DNA from: Deltaproteobacteria bacterium
Lineage (GTDB): Bacteria > Myxococcota > Myxococcia > Myxococcales > 40CM-4-68-19
Length of the DNA stretch: 42,213 nucleotides
Assembly: GCA_005879315.1 (NCBI GenBank)
Contig: VBLC01000108.1
Coordinates: forward strand, 1-42,213
Direction of reading: 5' to 3'
Shown here: positions 22,462 to 30,421 of the stretch, in pieces
How positions within the stretch are numbered: position 1 is the stretch's first letter
Layout: each line of letters starts with the position of its first letter
Position numbers and translations under genes: made by a program
Notes under the pieces: model-generated
What the model saw: only the letters and a program-made list of their open reading frames with translations
What the model was told of the DNA's origin: nothing
Database searches by the model: none

Positions 22462-22987
22462 CCGCCCCGCCGCCCAAGACCGCCTGAGGATTGAGTTGCA
22501 GTCGTGCGAGGAAATCGACCTCCACGCGATTGCTCGCGCCCGCAGGCGGCACGACGTGGAACGCATCGAGCACGATGACGAACGAGGTTCGCACCATCAG
22601 CCGGCTCCCCTGCCGCTCTGCGCTCAAAGGCACGTCGAGCGACTGAGCCACGCCGTGCAGCGTGACCGTGCCCTGGAAATTTCCCTCCCGCACCACGCCC
22701 TCGACGATCACCTCGGGAAATCGTTCCGACTCCATCGCCCGGCGCACCAGCGAATCGATCTCTCGATGTCCCGAAGCGAAGGAGTCGACCGGCACGCGGA
22801 TCTGCACCTGGGCTCCGCCGTCCGGCAGCGCTCCCGCGCTCCACGCCAGGGTGCGCGAGACACCCGAGATCTGCGCCGCGCCGAGCTGCGCCTGGTAGCT
22901 GAGAAAGACCTGATCGGGCTCCAGGTCGTAGAACAGGCCGTCGGGCGTCTGCGCGGCGAGCAACGCGAACATCAAGAGCGAACGCAT
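22445..22987 (-). CDS. YceI family protein, exported
   Basis: 180 residues from the ATG at 22987, with GGAGG 8 nt upstream. A short signal peptide (MRSLLMFALLAAQT) should export it to the periplasm. YceI features: WSAGALPDGGAQVQIRVPVD, SFASGHREIDSLVRRAMESE with RFPEVIVEG, FQGTVTLHGVAQSLDVPL. Family members bind isoprenoid-like lipids. It is only weakly similar to the cytoplasmic YceI at 10061-10615. It is divergent from the outer-membrane barrel gene, 202 bp between starts, and overlaps the NtrC-like gene tail to tail by 17 bp. Confidence 0.85.
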   Translation of the reverse strand: MRSLLMFALLAAQTPDGLFYDLEPDQVFLSYQAQLGAAQISGVSRTLAWSAGALPDGGAQVQIRVPVDSFASGHREIDSLVRRAMESERFPEVIVEGVVREGNFQGTVTLHGVAQSLDVPLSAERQGSRLMVRTSFVIVLDAFHVVPPAGASNRVEVDFLARLQLNPQAVLGGGAVNSPR

Positions 22988-23059
22988 GTGAGCCTCCTGC
23001 CCGTTCTGCAAGAGCAAGATCGCTGCCGCCCGCTCTCGTCGAGGGAGAACGCCGAAGAG

Positions 23060-23081
23060 TTGTGTCGATCCGCGCACACAA
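23060..23081. promoter_or_regulatory. Inverted repeat in the YceI/OMP divergent region (possible operator)
   Basis: Perfect 6-bp arms TTGTGT (23060-23065) and ACACAA (23076-23081) are separated by 10 bp, and the right arm runs into a second small palindrome, ACAATTGT. The 202-bp intergenic region 22988-23189 has no gene and must hold both divergent promoters. Such a symmetric site suits a dimeric regulator; which one is not known. Confidence 0.4.
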
Positions 23082-23189
23082 TTGTCGGGCCGCTGCACAA
23101 GAGAAGGCGCGTTCCCCTCTGCGCGAGAGGTTGGCGCGCGCGGTGCAATGCCCGCCAGCACCCGGACGAACCGGAAAAGGAGAAAGCAA

Positions 23190-23870
23190 ATGAAGAACGC
23201 ATTCGCAGCAACGGTCCTGGCGGCCATGTTCGCGCCGCCTCTGTTCGCGCAGCAGATCGAGACGACCCCCCGCCCTGCGCCCGCTGGAGCGCCGCAGAGC
23301 GCGCTCGAGATCGGCATCGGCGCCGGCTACAGCCAGGGCTTCGGCAACATCGGACCCGGCTCGCCCAGCCTGACCGATCTCACCCACGGCGGAGGCGAGC
23401 TGACCTTGAACGTCGGCTGGCGCGTCGATCCGCACTGGCTCGTCGGCGTCTACGGAAGCGGCGGCCTCTACACCACCGGCAACGCTGCCTCCAACGCCGA
23501 CAGCATCTGGAGCGTCACCGCGGGCGCGCAGGCGAACTATCACTTCCTGCCCACCGCGCAGTGGGATCCCTGGGTGGGCCTCGGCGCCGGCTGGCGCGGG
23601 AGCTTCATCAGCAAACCAGGCGGCTCCGACACGCGCCATGGCCTCGACCTGGCGCGGCTGCAGGTCGGCGTGGACTACCGGGTCTCGCCCGAGTTCTCGA
23701 TCTCGCCGTACGTGGGCGCGACGCTGACCACGTTCCTCACCCAGGAGCTGGCGCAGGACCAGACGTTCTCCAACGTCCGCGACCCCAACGTGAACGTCTT
23801 CGTGCTGGGCGGAATCATGGGCCGCTTCGACGTGCTCGGGAGCAGCCGGACCTACGTGGCAAGCAACTGA
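23190..23870 (+). CDS. Outer-membrane beta-barrel protein
   Basis: 226 residues from the ATG at 23190, with AAAGGAG 8 nt upstream. Signal peptide MKNAFAATVLAAMFAPPLFA, then a Pro-rich linker and a series of alternating amphipathic strands rich in Gly and aromatic residues: ALEIGIGAGYSQGFG, GELTLNVGWRVDPHWLVGVY, SVTAGAQANYHFLP, DPWVGLGAGWRGSF, LARLQVGVDYRVSPEFSISP and YVGATLTTFL. About eight strands, as in OmpA/OmpW-like small barrels. The end (NVNVFVLGGIMGRFDVL) is not the canonical C-terminal Phe. Specific role unknown. A strong hairpin follows at 23890-23924. Confidence 0.8.
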   Translation: MKNAFAATVLAAMFAPPLFAQQIETTPRPAPAGAPQSALEIGIGAGYSQGFGNIGPGSPSLTDLTHGGGELTLNVGWRVDPHWLVGVYGSGGLYTTGNAASNADSIWSVTAGAQANYHFLPTAQWDPWVGLGAGWRGSFISKPGGSDTRHGLDLARLQVGVDYRVSPEFSISPYVGATLTTFLTQELAQDQTFSNVRDPNVNVFVLGGIMGRFDVLGSSRTYVASN

Positions 23871-23889
23871 TCGGTGGCATCGCATTCCT

Positions 23890-23924
23890 GCGGCGGCGAA
23901 GAGACGAGTGCTCTTCGCCGCCGC
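23890..23924 (+). terminator. Strong hairpin after the outer-membrane protein gene
   Basis: A perfect 14-bp stem (GCGGCGGCGAAGAG with CTCTTCGCCGCCGC) and a 7-nt loop lie 19 bp behind the stop. The downstream tract is only modestly T-rich (GCTGTATCTTG). Most likely a rho-independent terminator; the TATCTT just behind it may be the -10 element of the next gene. Confidence 0.75.
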
Positions 23925-23967
23925 GCTGTATCTTGATCTCCGCAGCCATGCTCTCCTGAGGAACTCG

Positions 23968-24783
23968 ATGGCGCTCAGCGAGTCGTTCGTCACCCGCCGC
24001 CTGGCAGTGTTCACGCTCGGCGGCGATACGCTGTTGACGAGCTACGGCGCCAACTGCACCGCCTTCGCCGGGAGCCGCGGGACGCTGCTCGTCGATCCCC
24101 TCATCGCCCCGGCCCACGCCCGGATTCTCGCGGAGGCCCTCGCGCGGTGCGGATTTCCACCCGTGACGCAAGTGGTGCTCACGCACCATCACACCGATCA
24201 CACGCTGGGCGCCGGTTGGTTCAGCTCGCACGGCGCCGCAGTGATCGCGCACGAGCGCTGCGCCACGGAGATGTCCGTCCATCACGCGTCGATCATCGCC
24301 GAACGCCGCGCCACGCCGGCTCTGGCGGCGCTATTTGCCGATGCGGAGCCCTATGCGCCGTCGCTGACGTTCAAGGACGTCTTCCGCATCGACCTCGGTG
24401 ACGCCATTGCGGAAGCGCGGCACCTCGGGCCGGGGCACACCGCCGGCGACTGCGTCGTGCTTTTTCCGTCGGAGGGTGTGGTGGCCTGCGGAGACCTCGT
24501 CTCTTCCGGCTACCACTTCAACTATGAGGATGCGGATCTGGCGGCCCTGCCTGCTGTGCTCGCCGCGCTCGAGCGGTTTCCCGTTGCGAAGTTCGTTCCT
24601 GGCCATGGCCCTTCGGGCGGCCGCGAGATCGTCGAGGAGCAGGCTCGCTATCACCGCGTCCTCGCGCAGATCGCCGCTGGGGCGAAGTCGGCCGAGCAAG
24701 CGCGCTCCGCCATCCGCGCGGCCTTTCCCGAGCACCGGCTCGAGTTCGCGATCGAGAGCGCGCTCATCCGTCTGCGGCACTGA
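23968..24783 (+). CDS. Metallo-beta-lactamase-fold hydrolase
   Basis: 271 residues from the ATG at 23968 (TGAGGA is 8 nt upstream; an earlier in-frame start overlaps the terminator). Metal-binding HxHxDH is complete: His73, His75, Asp77, His78 in LTHHHTDHTLGAG. Further ligand motifs are GPGHTAGD, VACGDLVS and FVPGHGPSGG. The protein is cytoplasmic (no signal peptide). Best matched to the broad MBL-fold group of QuiP/PqsE-like or glyoxalase II-like hydrolases; the substrate is unknown. It stands alone between the terminator and the dehydrogenase gene 118 bp downstream. Confidence 0.88.
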   Translation: MALSESFVTRRLAVFTLGGDTLLTSYGANCTAFAGSRGTLLVDPLIAPAHARILAEALARCGFPPVTQVVLTHHHTDHTLGAGWFSSHGAAVIAHERCATEMSVHHASIIAERRATPALAALFADAEPYAPSLTFKDVFRIDLGDAIAEARHLGPGHTAGDCVVLFPSEGVVACGDLVSSGYHFNYEDADLAALPAVLAALERFPVAKFVPGHGPSGGREIVEEQARYHRVLAQIAAGAKSAEQARSAIRAAFPEHRLEFAIESALIRLRH

Positions 24784-24901
24784 TCGCGATCCCCGCTGGT
24801 CCTCAATGCACGGCCCTTCGTCGTCGCGATCTCGCCGATCGTCCGATCCGAGCAGCTTCCACGCGTCGTTCTCCTACCCTCCCCCGAAAGGAGAGCGCAC
24901 C

Positions 24902-25783
24902 ATGACCAAGGTGGCAGTGCTCGGAACGGGACGGATGGGGAGAGCGATCGCCCGCCGCCTCCAGGCAGGCGGCTTCCAGGTTTCGGTCTGGGACCGGACG
25001 AGGAGCAAGGCCGAAGCGGTGGGCGTCGGGCTCGTCGCCGATTCGCCTGCCGCGGCTACGCGGGAGGCGGAGGTGGTGATCACGATGGTTACCGGCCCGT
25101 CGGCCGTGCGGCAGGTCTATTTCGGACCTGGCGGCGTTTTCGAAGCCGCGTCCAGGAAGACCATCATCGAGATGAGCACGGCCGGGCCGCGCGTCGTGCA
25201 AGAGCTCGCAGCCGCCGCCAGGCAGAACGGCGCGAAGCTGATCGAGGCGCCGGTGATGGGCAGCGTTCCGGCCGTCAACAGCGGAACGCTGGTCGTCCTC
25301 GCGGGCGCGCCGCGAGTCGAGGATCTGGAGCCGGCGCGGCCGATCCTCGAGCAGCTCGGCGAGATCCAGTACGTCGGCGACCTGGGAAGCGCGGCCGCGC
25401 TCAAGCTCGTGGCCAACAGCTTCCTGGCCATCGTCAGCGCCGGGGCCGCCGAGCTGATGGCCGCAGGCACACTGCATGGCCTGGACCCGGACAAGGTCTT
25501 CTGGGTGCTCGCGCGCGTCGCACCCGGGCTCAAGGCGCGCGAAGCCGGCTTCGTCAAGCACGTCCACGAGCCGGCGATGTTCGCCATGCGCGACATGCTC
25601 AAGGATCTCGATCTCGGTCTCTCGCTCTACTCGGGCTCGACCGTCCCGCTCACGTCTTTGACCCGCGAGCTCTTCGCCAAAGCAGAATCGCAGGCCCCAG
25701 TCGAGGATATCTCGGCGATCGTCCGTGCATATTCGCCCAGTCCGCCGCCGGAACGGCAGAACGAAGCGTCATCGCCCCGATAG
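24902..25783 (+). CDS. NAD(P)-dependent beta-hydroxyacid dehydrogenase family protein
   Basis: 293 residues. AAAGGAG lies 8 nt before the ATG. Rossmann motif GTGRMG at 8-13 with VSVWDRT following; substrate-binding MSTAGP at 91-96; GSVPAVNSGTL, and the catalytic Lys168 in ALKLVANSFL, all as in 3-hydroxyisobutyrate dehydrogenase / succinic-semialdehyde (GLYR-type) reductases. R in WDRT points to preference for NADPH. Exact substrate cannot be told. Convergent with the TPR remnant, only 3 bp between stops. Confidence 0.88.
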   Translation: MTKVAVLGTGRMGRAIARRLQAGGFQVSVWDRTRSKAEAVGVGLVADSPAAATREAEVVITMVTGPSAVRQVYFGPGGVFEAASRKTIIEMSTAGPRVVQELAAAARQNGAKLIEAPVMGSVPAVNSGTLVVLAGAPRVEDLEPARPILEQLGEIQYVGDLGSAAALKLVANSFLAIVSAGAAELMAAGTLHGLDPDKVFWVLARVAPGLKAREAGFVKHVHEPAMFAMRDMLKDLDLGLSLYSGSTVPLTSLTRELFAKAESQAPVEDISAIVRAYSPSPPPERQNEASSPR

Positions 25784-25786
25784 GAG

Positions 25787-26053
25787 TCAGTCCACGGGCA
25801 GGTTCATCTTCTTCAAGAGCGCCGTGTACCGCGGGTCGCCGCGCAGCCCGCGCAACATCGGGTCCATCTTCACCAGGGTGAGGCCTCCGTCTCCTTGAGC
25901 GAAGGCCCGATCGAGCCACTCGAACGCAGGCTTCTTCTCGCCACGCCAGGCATAGACAGCCGCAATCTGGTAGGCGCCACCGTGGCCGTACTTGGCGATC
26001 ATCTCCTCGCCCTGGAGAAAGAGGGCGCGAGCTTCCTCGGAAGAAGTGGTCAT
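25787..26053 (-). pseudogene. TPR-protein C-terminal remnant
   Basis: 88 residues. The sequence AYQIAAVYAWRGEKKPAFEW and LDRAFAQGDGGLTLVKMDPM, then LRGLRGDPRYTALLKKMNLP, matches almost word for word the extreme C-terminal TPR unit of large bacterial kinase- or cyclase-linked TPR proteins. In those proteins it follows hundreds of residues; here the frame starts only 13 residues before this end module, and the upstream 43 bp to the SDR gene carry no further TPR. So this is probably the decayed tail of a once larger gene, although a stand-alone single-TPR protein is possible. No Shine-Dalgarno is obvious. Confidence 0.5.
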
Positions 26054-26096
26054 GGGGATCTTGCCGGTCTGCTGGGATGCAGCAAGGAAACTCGGA

Positions 26097-26750
26097 TCAT
26101 TTCGCTCCGAGCGCGCGCAGATCGCGCATCTCGAGCACCCGTTTGGGCGCGCCCTTTCGCGCGGTGCGGATCATCGCGCGGCCCAGCTCCTCGGTGCTGA
26201 TCACCGCTCCCGGGGCGAGCGCCCGCAAGAGCGGCAGGAGCGGACGGAGGACGGCGTAGGCGATCCGCGTCCAGCGCGTCTTCGAGACCTCGCCGTGCGT
26301 CGGGATCAACAGGGCCAATCGAACCATGTACGCGGAAGGGAAGAGGGCGAGCAGCGCCTCCTCGGTGCGCCCCTTCACCCGCGCCCACATCGCCTTGCCG
26401 CCGGTGCCCGCTCCTGAGACGTAAAGGAACGTCATCGCCGGATTGATCCGCGCCAGCGCTTTCGCCCAGCCCAGGGTCAGGTCGAAGGTCACGCGGGTGT
26501 AGTCGGCCTCGCTCATGCCGGCCGACGAAACGCCGAGGCAGAAGAAGCAGGCGTCGTAGCCTCGCAGGTCCGTGCCGGCCGTGGCGAAGTCAAACAGGTC
26601 CTTGCGCACCAGCTCGCGCAGCTTCGGGTGCGTCAGGCCGGTGGAGCTGCGGCCGATCGCGAGCACGCCCTCGACACCGTCATCGAGCAAGCACTCGCGC
26701 AGGACGCTCTGCCCCACCATCCCCGTCGCCCCGAAGAGGATCACCTTCAC
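26097..26750 (-). CDS. NAD(P)-binding atypical short-chain dehydrogenase (epimerase-like)
   Basis: 217 residues from a GTG at 26750 (AGGAA upstream). N-terminal GATGMVG (GxxGxxG) in VILFGATGMVGQSV, then AIGRSSTGL and DACFFCLGVSSAGMSEADYT, the pattern of atypical extended SDRs (HTATIP2/YbjT-like). YVSGAGTGG replaces the usual active-site region and no YxxxK is visible, so the enzyme may not be a classical dehydrogenase. The C-terminal half carries a hydrophobic segment (AYAVLRPLLPLLRAL) that could associate with the membrane. Function unknown. Stands 43 bp from the TPR remnant, same direction. Confidence 0.8.
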   Translation of the reverse strand: MKVILFGATGMVGQSVLRECLLDDGVEGVLAIGRSSTGLTHPKLRELVRKDLFDFATAGTDLRGYDACFFCLGVSSAGMSEADYTRVTFDLTLGWAKALARINPAMTFLYVSGAGTGGKAMWARVKGRTEEALLALFPSAYMVRLALLIPTHGEVSKTRWTRIAYAVLRPLLPLLRALAPGAVISTEELGRAMIRTARKGAPKRVLEMRDLRALGAK

Positions 26751-26801
26751 GCGCCAGTTCCTGCGATGCCAGACACTAGAGCGTCGCCAGCGCCGGCGAC
26801 C

Positions 26802-27365
26802 TCAGCCGGTCAAGCCGCCCAGCAGGCCGAGCAGCTGGTTGAGTAGATTGACCAGGCCGACGACATTGCCCACCGTCTGGAGGATGGTGCAGATCAGCTG
26901 GCCCAGAACGTTGGTCCCCCCCGATGTCCCCGACACGTCGATGGCAATCGGCTGCGTCGCGACCGTCAAACCGAGCAGGTTGAGGTTCACTGCGCCTACG
27001 TCGAGGTGCAAGACTTGGCAAGTTGAAGCTTGCGGCGCCGGGGCCGCTGCTTTGCTCGTGATGCCAGAGCCCGGTCCCACTGCCACGGGAAATTCGATCG
27101 GCCCAGCCAGTACCGTTCCTTGCGGCGCTCCCGCCGTTACGGTCCCGCTCACCATCCCGACGGCCACCACCTGGCCATCGCGCTGGCTGAACTTCTGCAC
27201 GCTCAGCGTCCCGGCGAAAGTACCTCCGCCGACGATGGTTCCGGCGATGGGAAGGTACAATTTTGCTCGGAGGCCTTCGACTTCATTGTCGTGTTCGGCT
27301 GCTGCTGCCTTGCAGAGCAGCAGTCCAATCGACAGCGCCCAGGCAGTCATTCGCCGCATCGTCAT
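26802..27365 (-). CDS. Secreted hydrophobic protein of unknown function
   Basis: 187 residues. AAGGA lies 5 nt before the ATG at 27365. Signal peptide (MTMRRMTAWALSIGLLLCKA with AAAE). The middle part looks beta-rich (GTFAGTLSVQKFSQRDGQVV); the last ~75 residues contain CQVLHLDVGAVNLNLLGLTV, ATQPIAIDVSGTSGGTN and a Leu-rich tail (LVNLLNQLLGLLGGLTG). I have seen this 'LHLDLG..NLLGL' pattern in unannotated secreted proteins of soil bacteria; no function is known to me. It follows the large propeller gene in the same direction with 207 bp between them, so its own promoter is likely there (27366-27572 holds no gene). Confidence 0.7.
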   Translation of the reverse strand: MTMRRMTAWALSIGLLLCKAAAAEHDNEVEGLRAKLYLPIAGTIVGGGTFAGTLSVQKFSQRDGQVVAVGMVSGTVTAGAPQGTVLAGPIEFPVAVGPGSGITSKAAAPAPQASTCQVLHLDVGAVNLNLLGLTVATQPIAIDVSGTSGGTNVLGQLICTILQTVGNVVGLVNLLNQLLGLLGGLTG

Positions 27366-27572
27366 TGGAGTCCTTTTCTCGCAGTTCGGGCCGGCCGCAA
27401 CATCGGACTCCCTTCCCGCGATCGCGCATCGGTGGATCCGGTGCGGCGTTTTCTCCTACTCGGCTGGTGAGATTCGTCAAGCGGTGCCAGCGAGGGCACG
27501 GCCGAGCCGTCGAGCATTCAACGCCGACGGGAAAGGGCGGCCGTCCAAGCCGTCCACCTCACCCTGGCCGGA

Positions 27573-30167
27573 TCAGAAGAGCGTGATGATTCCGTCGAGA
27601 AGATTGCCGGCATTGGTGTAGCCGTCGCTCAACGTCAGGCTGAAGGTGCTGAGCAAAGGCTGGCCGCCGTCGAACGCCACGGCCGTGAAGGTCACGGGCA
27701 GGCCGTTGTCGAGCCCGGTGCCGACGATGGTCATCGTACGCGCGACATCGTCGAACCCGACCGAGAGGAACTGGGTTGAGTGGAAGTCCATGTTCGAACC
27801 GGGATCGCTGGCATCGACGCCCTCGACCCCGCCGTCTTCGCAGGCGTCCGCGTCGAAGTGGAAGCGCATCTGGCCGGTGTGCTCGCCCGCGATGTGGCCA
27901 TCTCCGTCGGCCTCGTGGCAGCCGCCTCCCCCTCCGCCGCCTCCGCCCGCGCCAGGGACGAAATCGTAGGCGCGAACGACGTCGATCAGATCGAAGAGCA
28001 CACCGCCGATCGGACCCGTGAAGATTCTGAACCCACCCGGGTTCGGCGGAACGCTCTCCGGCGGAACGGTCAAAGTCATCGTGCTCGCGGTGACGCTGAA
28101 GAGCCTGTTCGTGAGCGGCGCAACGCCAGCGTCCAGGCTGACGTCGGCAATCGGAACGTCGATGGTGATCATGCCGAACGACCCGAGCGCGAACGAGCAG
28201 GCGCCGGGCGCCGCGATCTGCTTCGTGCCCGGATAGGTCAGCGTCACGCCTCCGCCGAGAAGCAGCGCCGCGTTCTCGCCTGACCAGCAGGTCCCGTTCG
28301 ACTCGAAGTAGACGAACGGGTTCTTCCCGCCGTTCTTGCACGACGCGGCCGTGGAGGTGCAACCCGGGTCGGCCGGCACCAGCCACTGCGTCAACCAGAC
28401 CGCAACCGCATCGGGAGCCGGTGGGGCGAGAGTGAGGTTGTTGACCGTCATCTTCACCCGGTAGCAAGGCGTCCCTGCGGGGTGGCAGCTTGCCGGCGCA
28501 GGCTGGGAGAAGCTCGACTGCAGGATATCGAGGTTCGGATCGTTGGGGCCGGTGACGCTCGCGGACTCGCGTCTTCCGTCGCCAGAGGGATCGCTGGCGG
28601 CGTTGATCAGGATTGCCTCGCCGCTGACCTGCGGCGTCGAGACGAAAACGCTGCTGCCTCCGTTCTGTTTCACGTACATGGCGTGGGGAGCGAACGGCTC
28701 ATCCGCGTTGTTCGAGTCGGCGTAGGAGATCTGCGCCTCGCCGCGGCTGCCGATGCGCAGCTGGAGAAAGTCGCCCAGCGTGCGGTCGCCGCACTGGCCC
28801 CCGAGCACCGTCTGGATGGTGCCCTTGTGAGCGTAGTGTTCGCCCGCGAGGATGGGCGGGGTGAACTTCGGCGATGTCGAGTGCCCGTTCAGCGTCTGCA
28901 CCATGAACAGGCTCCAGATGCCGTTCGTCGTCGCGTCGGGCCCGCCCTTGCCGCCGTGATTCGTGCCACAGTTCGGGTCGTCCGGATTGGCCGTGGCCGG
29001 CGTTCCGTACCAGGCGATGTCGACCCGCCCGTCGTCGCCAGCGGCTGCCCAGGCGAAGACGTTGTTGTGGAGTCCTGGCGTCGGAATGGTGATGGGCGTC
29101 GACCAATGATCGCCCTCGTCGGTCGAGAAGCTGTACTTGAGCAGCGTATCTCCGGTGATCTTGCAAGAGTCCGGGTCCTGCGGTGCTTGTTCCCAGACGG
29201 CATAGAGGTTGCCGGACTTGTCGATCGCGAGGGTGGGGAAGTTGCCGCCGGTCTTCGCGGTCGGGCAGGTCTTTCCCGTCGGAATCGTGCCGAGCGTCGC
29301 CACTGGCAGATCCCTGCAGCTGAGACCGCTCGGCTCGCTAAGCGTGAACGGCACCGGGAAGCAGCGCCCGATCAGGATCCGGCTGAAGGTCGCGTCGTCG
29401 TGGATGACGTAGACGTGCTTGACTGGCGCAGGCGCTCCATCCTTGGTGCTCGGGATCGGGCTCACCTCATTGTTCCCCATGATTCCTTCGTCGCAGCTCG
29501 ACGGGGCGGACACTTTCTTCGCAGGCCCGAACTCGACGCCGGCGGTCGCGCCACCGGCCGGAGTCGGCGAGCGATACATCGCAAGCACGTTGTTGACGAG
29601 GCCCGACACGGGACAGGTGACCGCGCCCGGACCGATCTCGTCGTTGGCGAGGTAGATGTTATGGCCCGCGCCGGTGCCCGAGCCGTCCCCGGTGCGAGGG
29701 TTCCCGTCGACCGCGTACCACTGGCGATCGACCGCCGTGTCCGGCACGCCGGTGTTGCTGCAGAGGAACGTCGCCCCCTGGTCTTCGGATCGGGCGGTGC
29801 TGAAGTTGATGAGCGTCAGGTCATTGAAGTAGAGGTTCCCACCCGTGTCGACGGCGAGCTCTGTGTCGCCGCCACCGGCGCACGAGTTGACCTTTCCCGT
29901 CTTGGGCGCCGAGGCGGTCACCCACTTGAATGTCTTTCCGCCGTCCCTCGAGTGCCAGATCCAGCTGGTGTCCGAGGAGAGGGAGCCAGGAACGCTCGTG
30001 TAAACCCGGCTCGCGTTCGTCGGGTCGAGCCGGATGTCTTGCTCGAAGCCGACGCCCTGGACGCCGCTGATCGTCGGCTGACCGAAGGTGGGTGACGTCT
30101 GGGCATGGATTGCGACGGGGATGAAGAGCAGCAAACCTTCTGCCAAAAGCTTGAGCTGTCGCTTCAT
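27573..30167 (-). CDS. Large secreted beta-propeller (BNR/sialidase-like) protein
   Basis: 864 residues from the ATG at 30167, with GAGGAGA 7 nt upstream; a longer frame is unconserved. Signal peptide MKRQLKLLAEGLLLFIPVAI with HAQ. Residues ~30-500 contain BNR-type repeats of propellers (WIWHSRDGGKTFKWV, YSFSTDEGDHWSTPITIP, ARSEDQGATFLC) and repeated short D-x-G-N-LY units (VDTGGNLYFND, IDKSGNLYAVWEQ). The sialidase catalytic residues cannot be confirmed. A second beta domain follows, then a run of Gly (~residues 739-750) and a C-terminal domain CHEADGDGHIAGEHTGQMRF ... LSDGYTNAGNLLDGIITLF that resembles the 'post-COAP-1' type C-terminal module. Extracellular; substrate unknown. Confidence 0.75.
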   Translation of the reverse strand: MKRQLKLLAEGLLLFIPVAIHAQTSPTFGQPTISGVQGVGFEQDIRLDPTNASRVYTSVPGSLSSDTSWIWHSRDGGKTFKWVTASAPKTGKVNSCAGGGDTELAVDTGGNLYFNDLTLINFSTARSEDQGATFLCSNTGVPDTAVDRQWYAVDGNPRTGDGSGTGAGHNIYLANDEIGPGAVTCPVSGLVNNVLAMYRSPTPAGGATAGVEFGPAKKVSAPSSCDEGIMGNNEVSPIPSTKDGAPAPVKHVYVIHDDATFSRILIGRCFPVPFTLSEPSGLSCRDLPVATLGTIPTGKTCPTAKTGGNFPTLAIDKSGNLYAVWEQAPQDPDSCKITGDTLLKYSFSTDEGDHWSTPITIPTPGLHNNVFAWAAAGDDGRVDIAWYGTPATANPDDPNCGTNHGGKGGPDATTNGIWSLFMVQTLNGHSTSPKFTPPILAGEHYAHKGTIQTVLGGQCGDRTLGDFLQLRIGSRGEAQISYADSNNADEPFAPHAMYVKQNGGSSVFVSTPQVSGEAILINAASDPSGDGRRESASVTGPNDPNLDILQSSFSQPAPASCHPAGTPCYRVKMTVNNLTLAPPAPDAVAVWLTQWLVPADPGCTSTAASCKNGGKNPFVYFESNGTCWSGENAALLLGGGVTLTYPGTKQIAAPGACSFALGSFGMITIDVPIADVSLDAGVAPLTNRLFSVTASTMTLTVPPESVPPNPGGFRIFTGPIGGVLFDLIDVVRAYDFVPGAGGGGGGGGGCHEADGDGHIAGEHTGQMRFHFDADACEDGGVEGVDASDPGSNMDFHSTQFLSVGFDDVARTMTIVGTGLDNGLPVTFTAVAFDGGQPLLSTFSLTLSDGYTNAGNLLDGIITLF

Positions 30168-30421
30168 TCGGATCTCCTCGAGGGCCGACTGCTTGATCGT
30201 CCAAGGCGCGGCGCCTCTCATTGCCGCTCCTGTCAGGAGGACGGGAGGCGCATCACTGCTAGCTCTCGCTCGAGGTTGGGTGTGGCCGCGGCCTCTTCAG
30301 TTGCTCGTTGAACAGGTCCCGAGGACGATCGGTGCAGTTCCCAACTCGAGACGCGTTCGATTCCTCGCGCTCCGCGGGACTGGGCGCCGCGGGCCGCGCA
30401 GAGGCGAGCTGGCAGCGTTTG

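Noticed and set aside
24784-24901. Small palindromes (GATCGCGATC) in the gap before the dehydrogenase
   Set aside because: Short GC-rich palindromes of this size are expected by chance in this composition.
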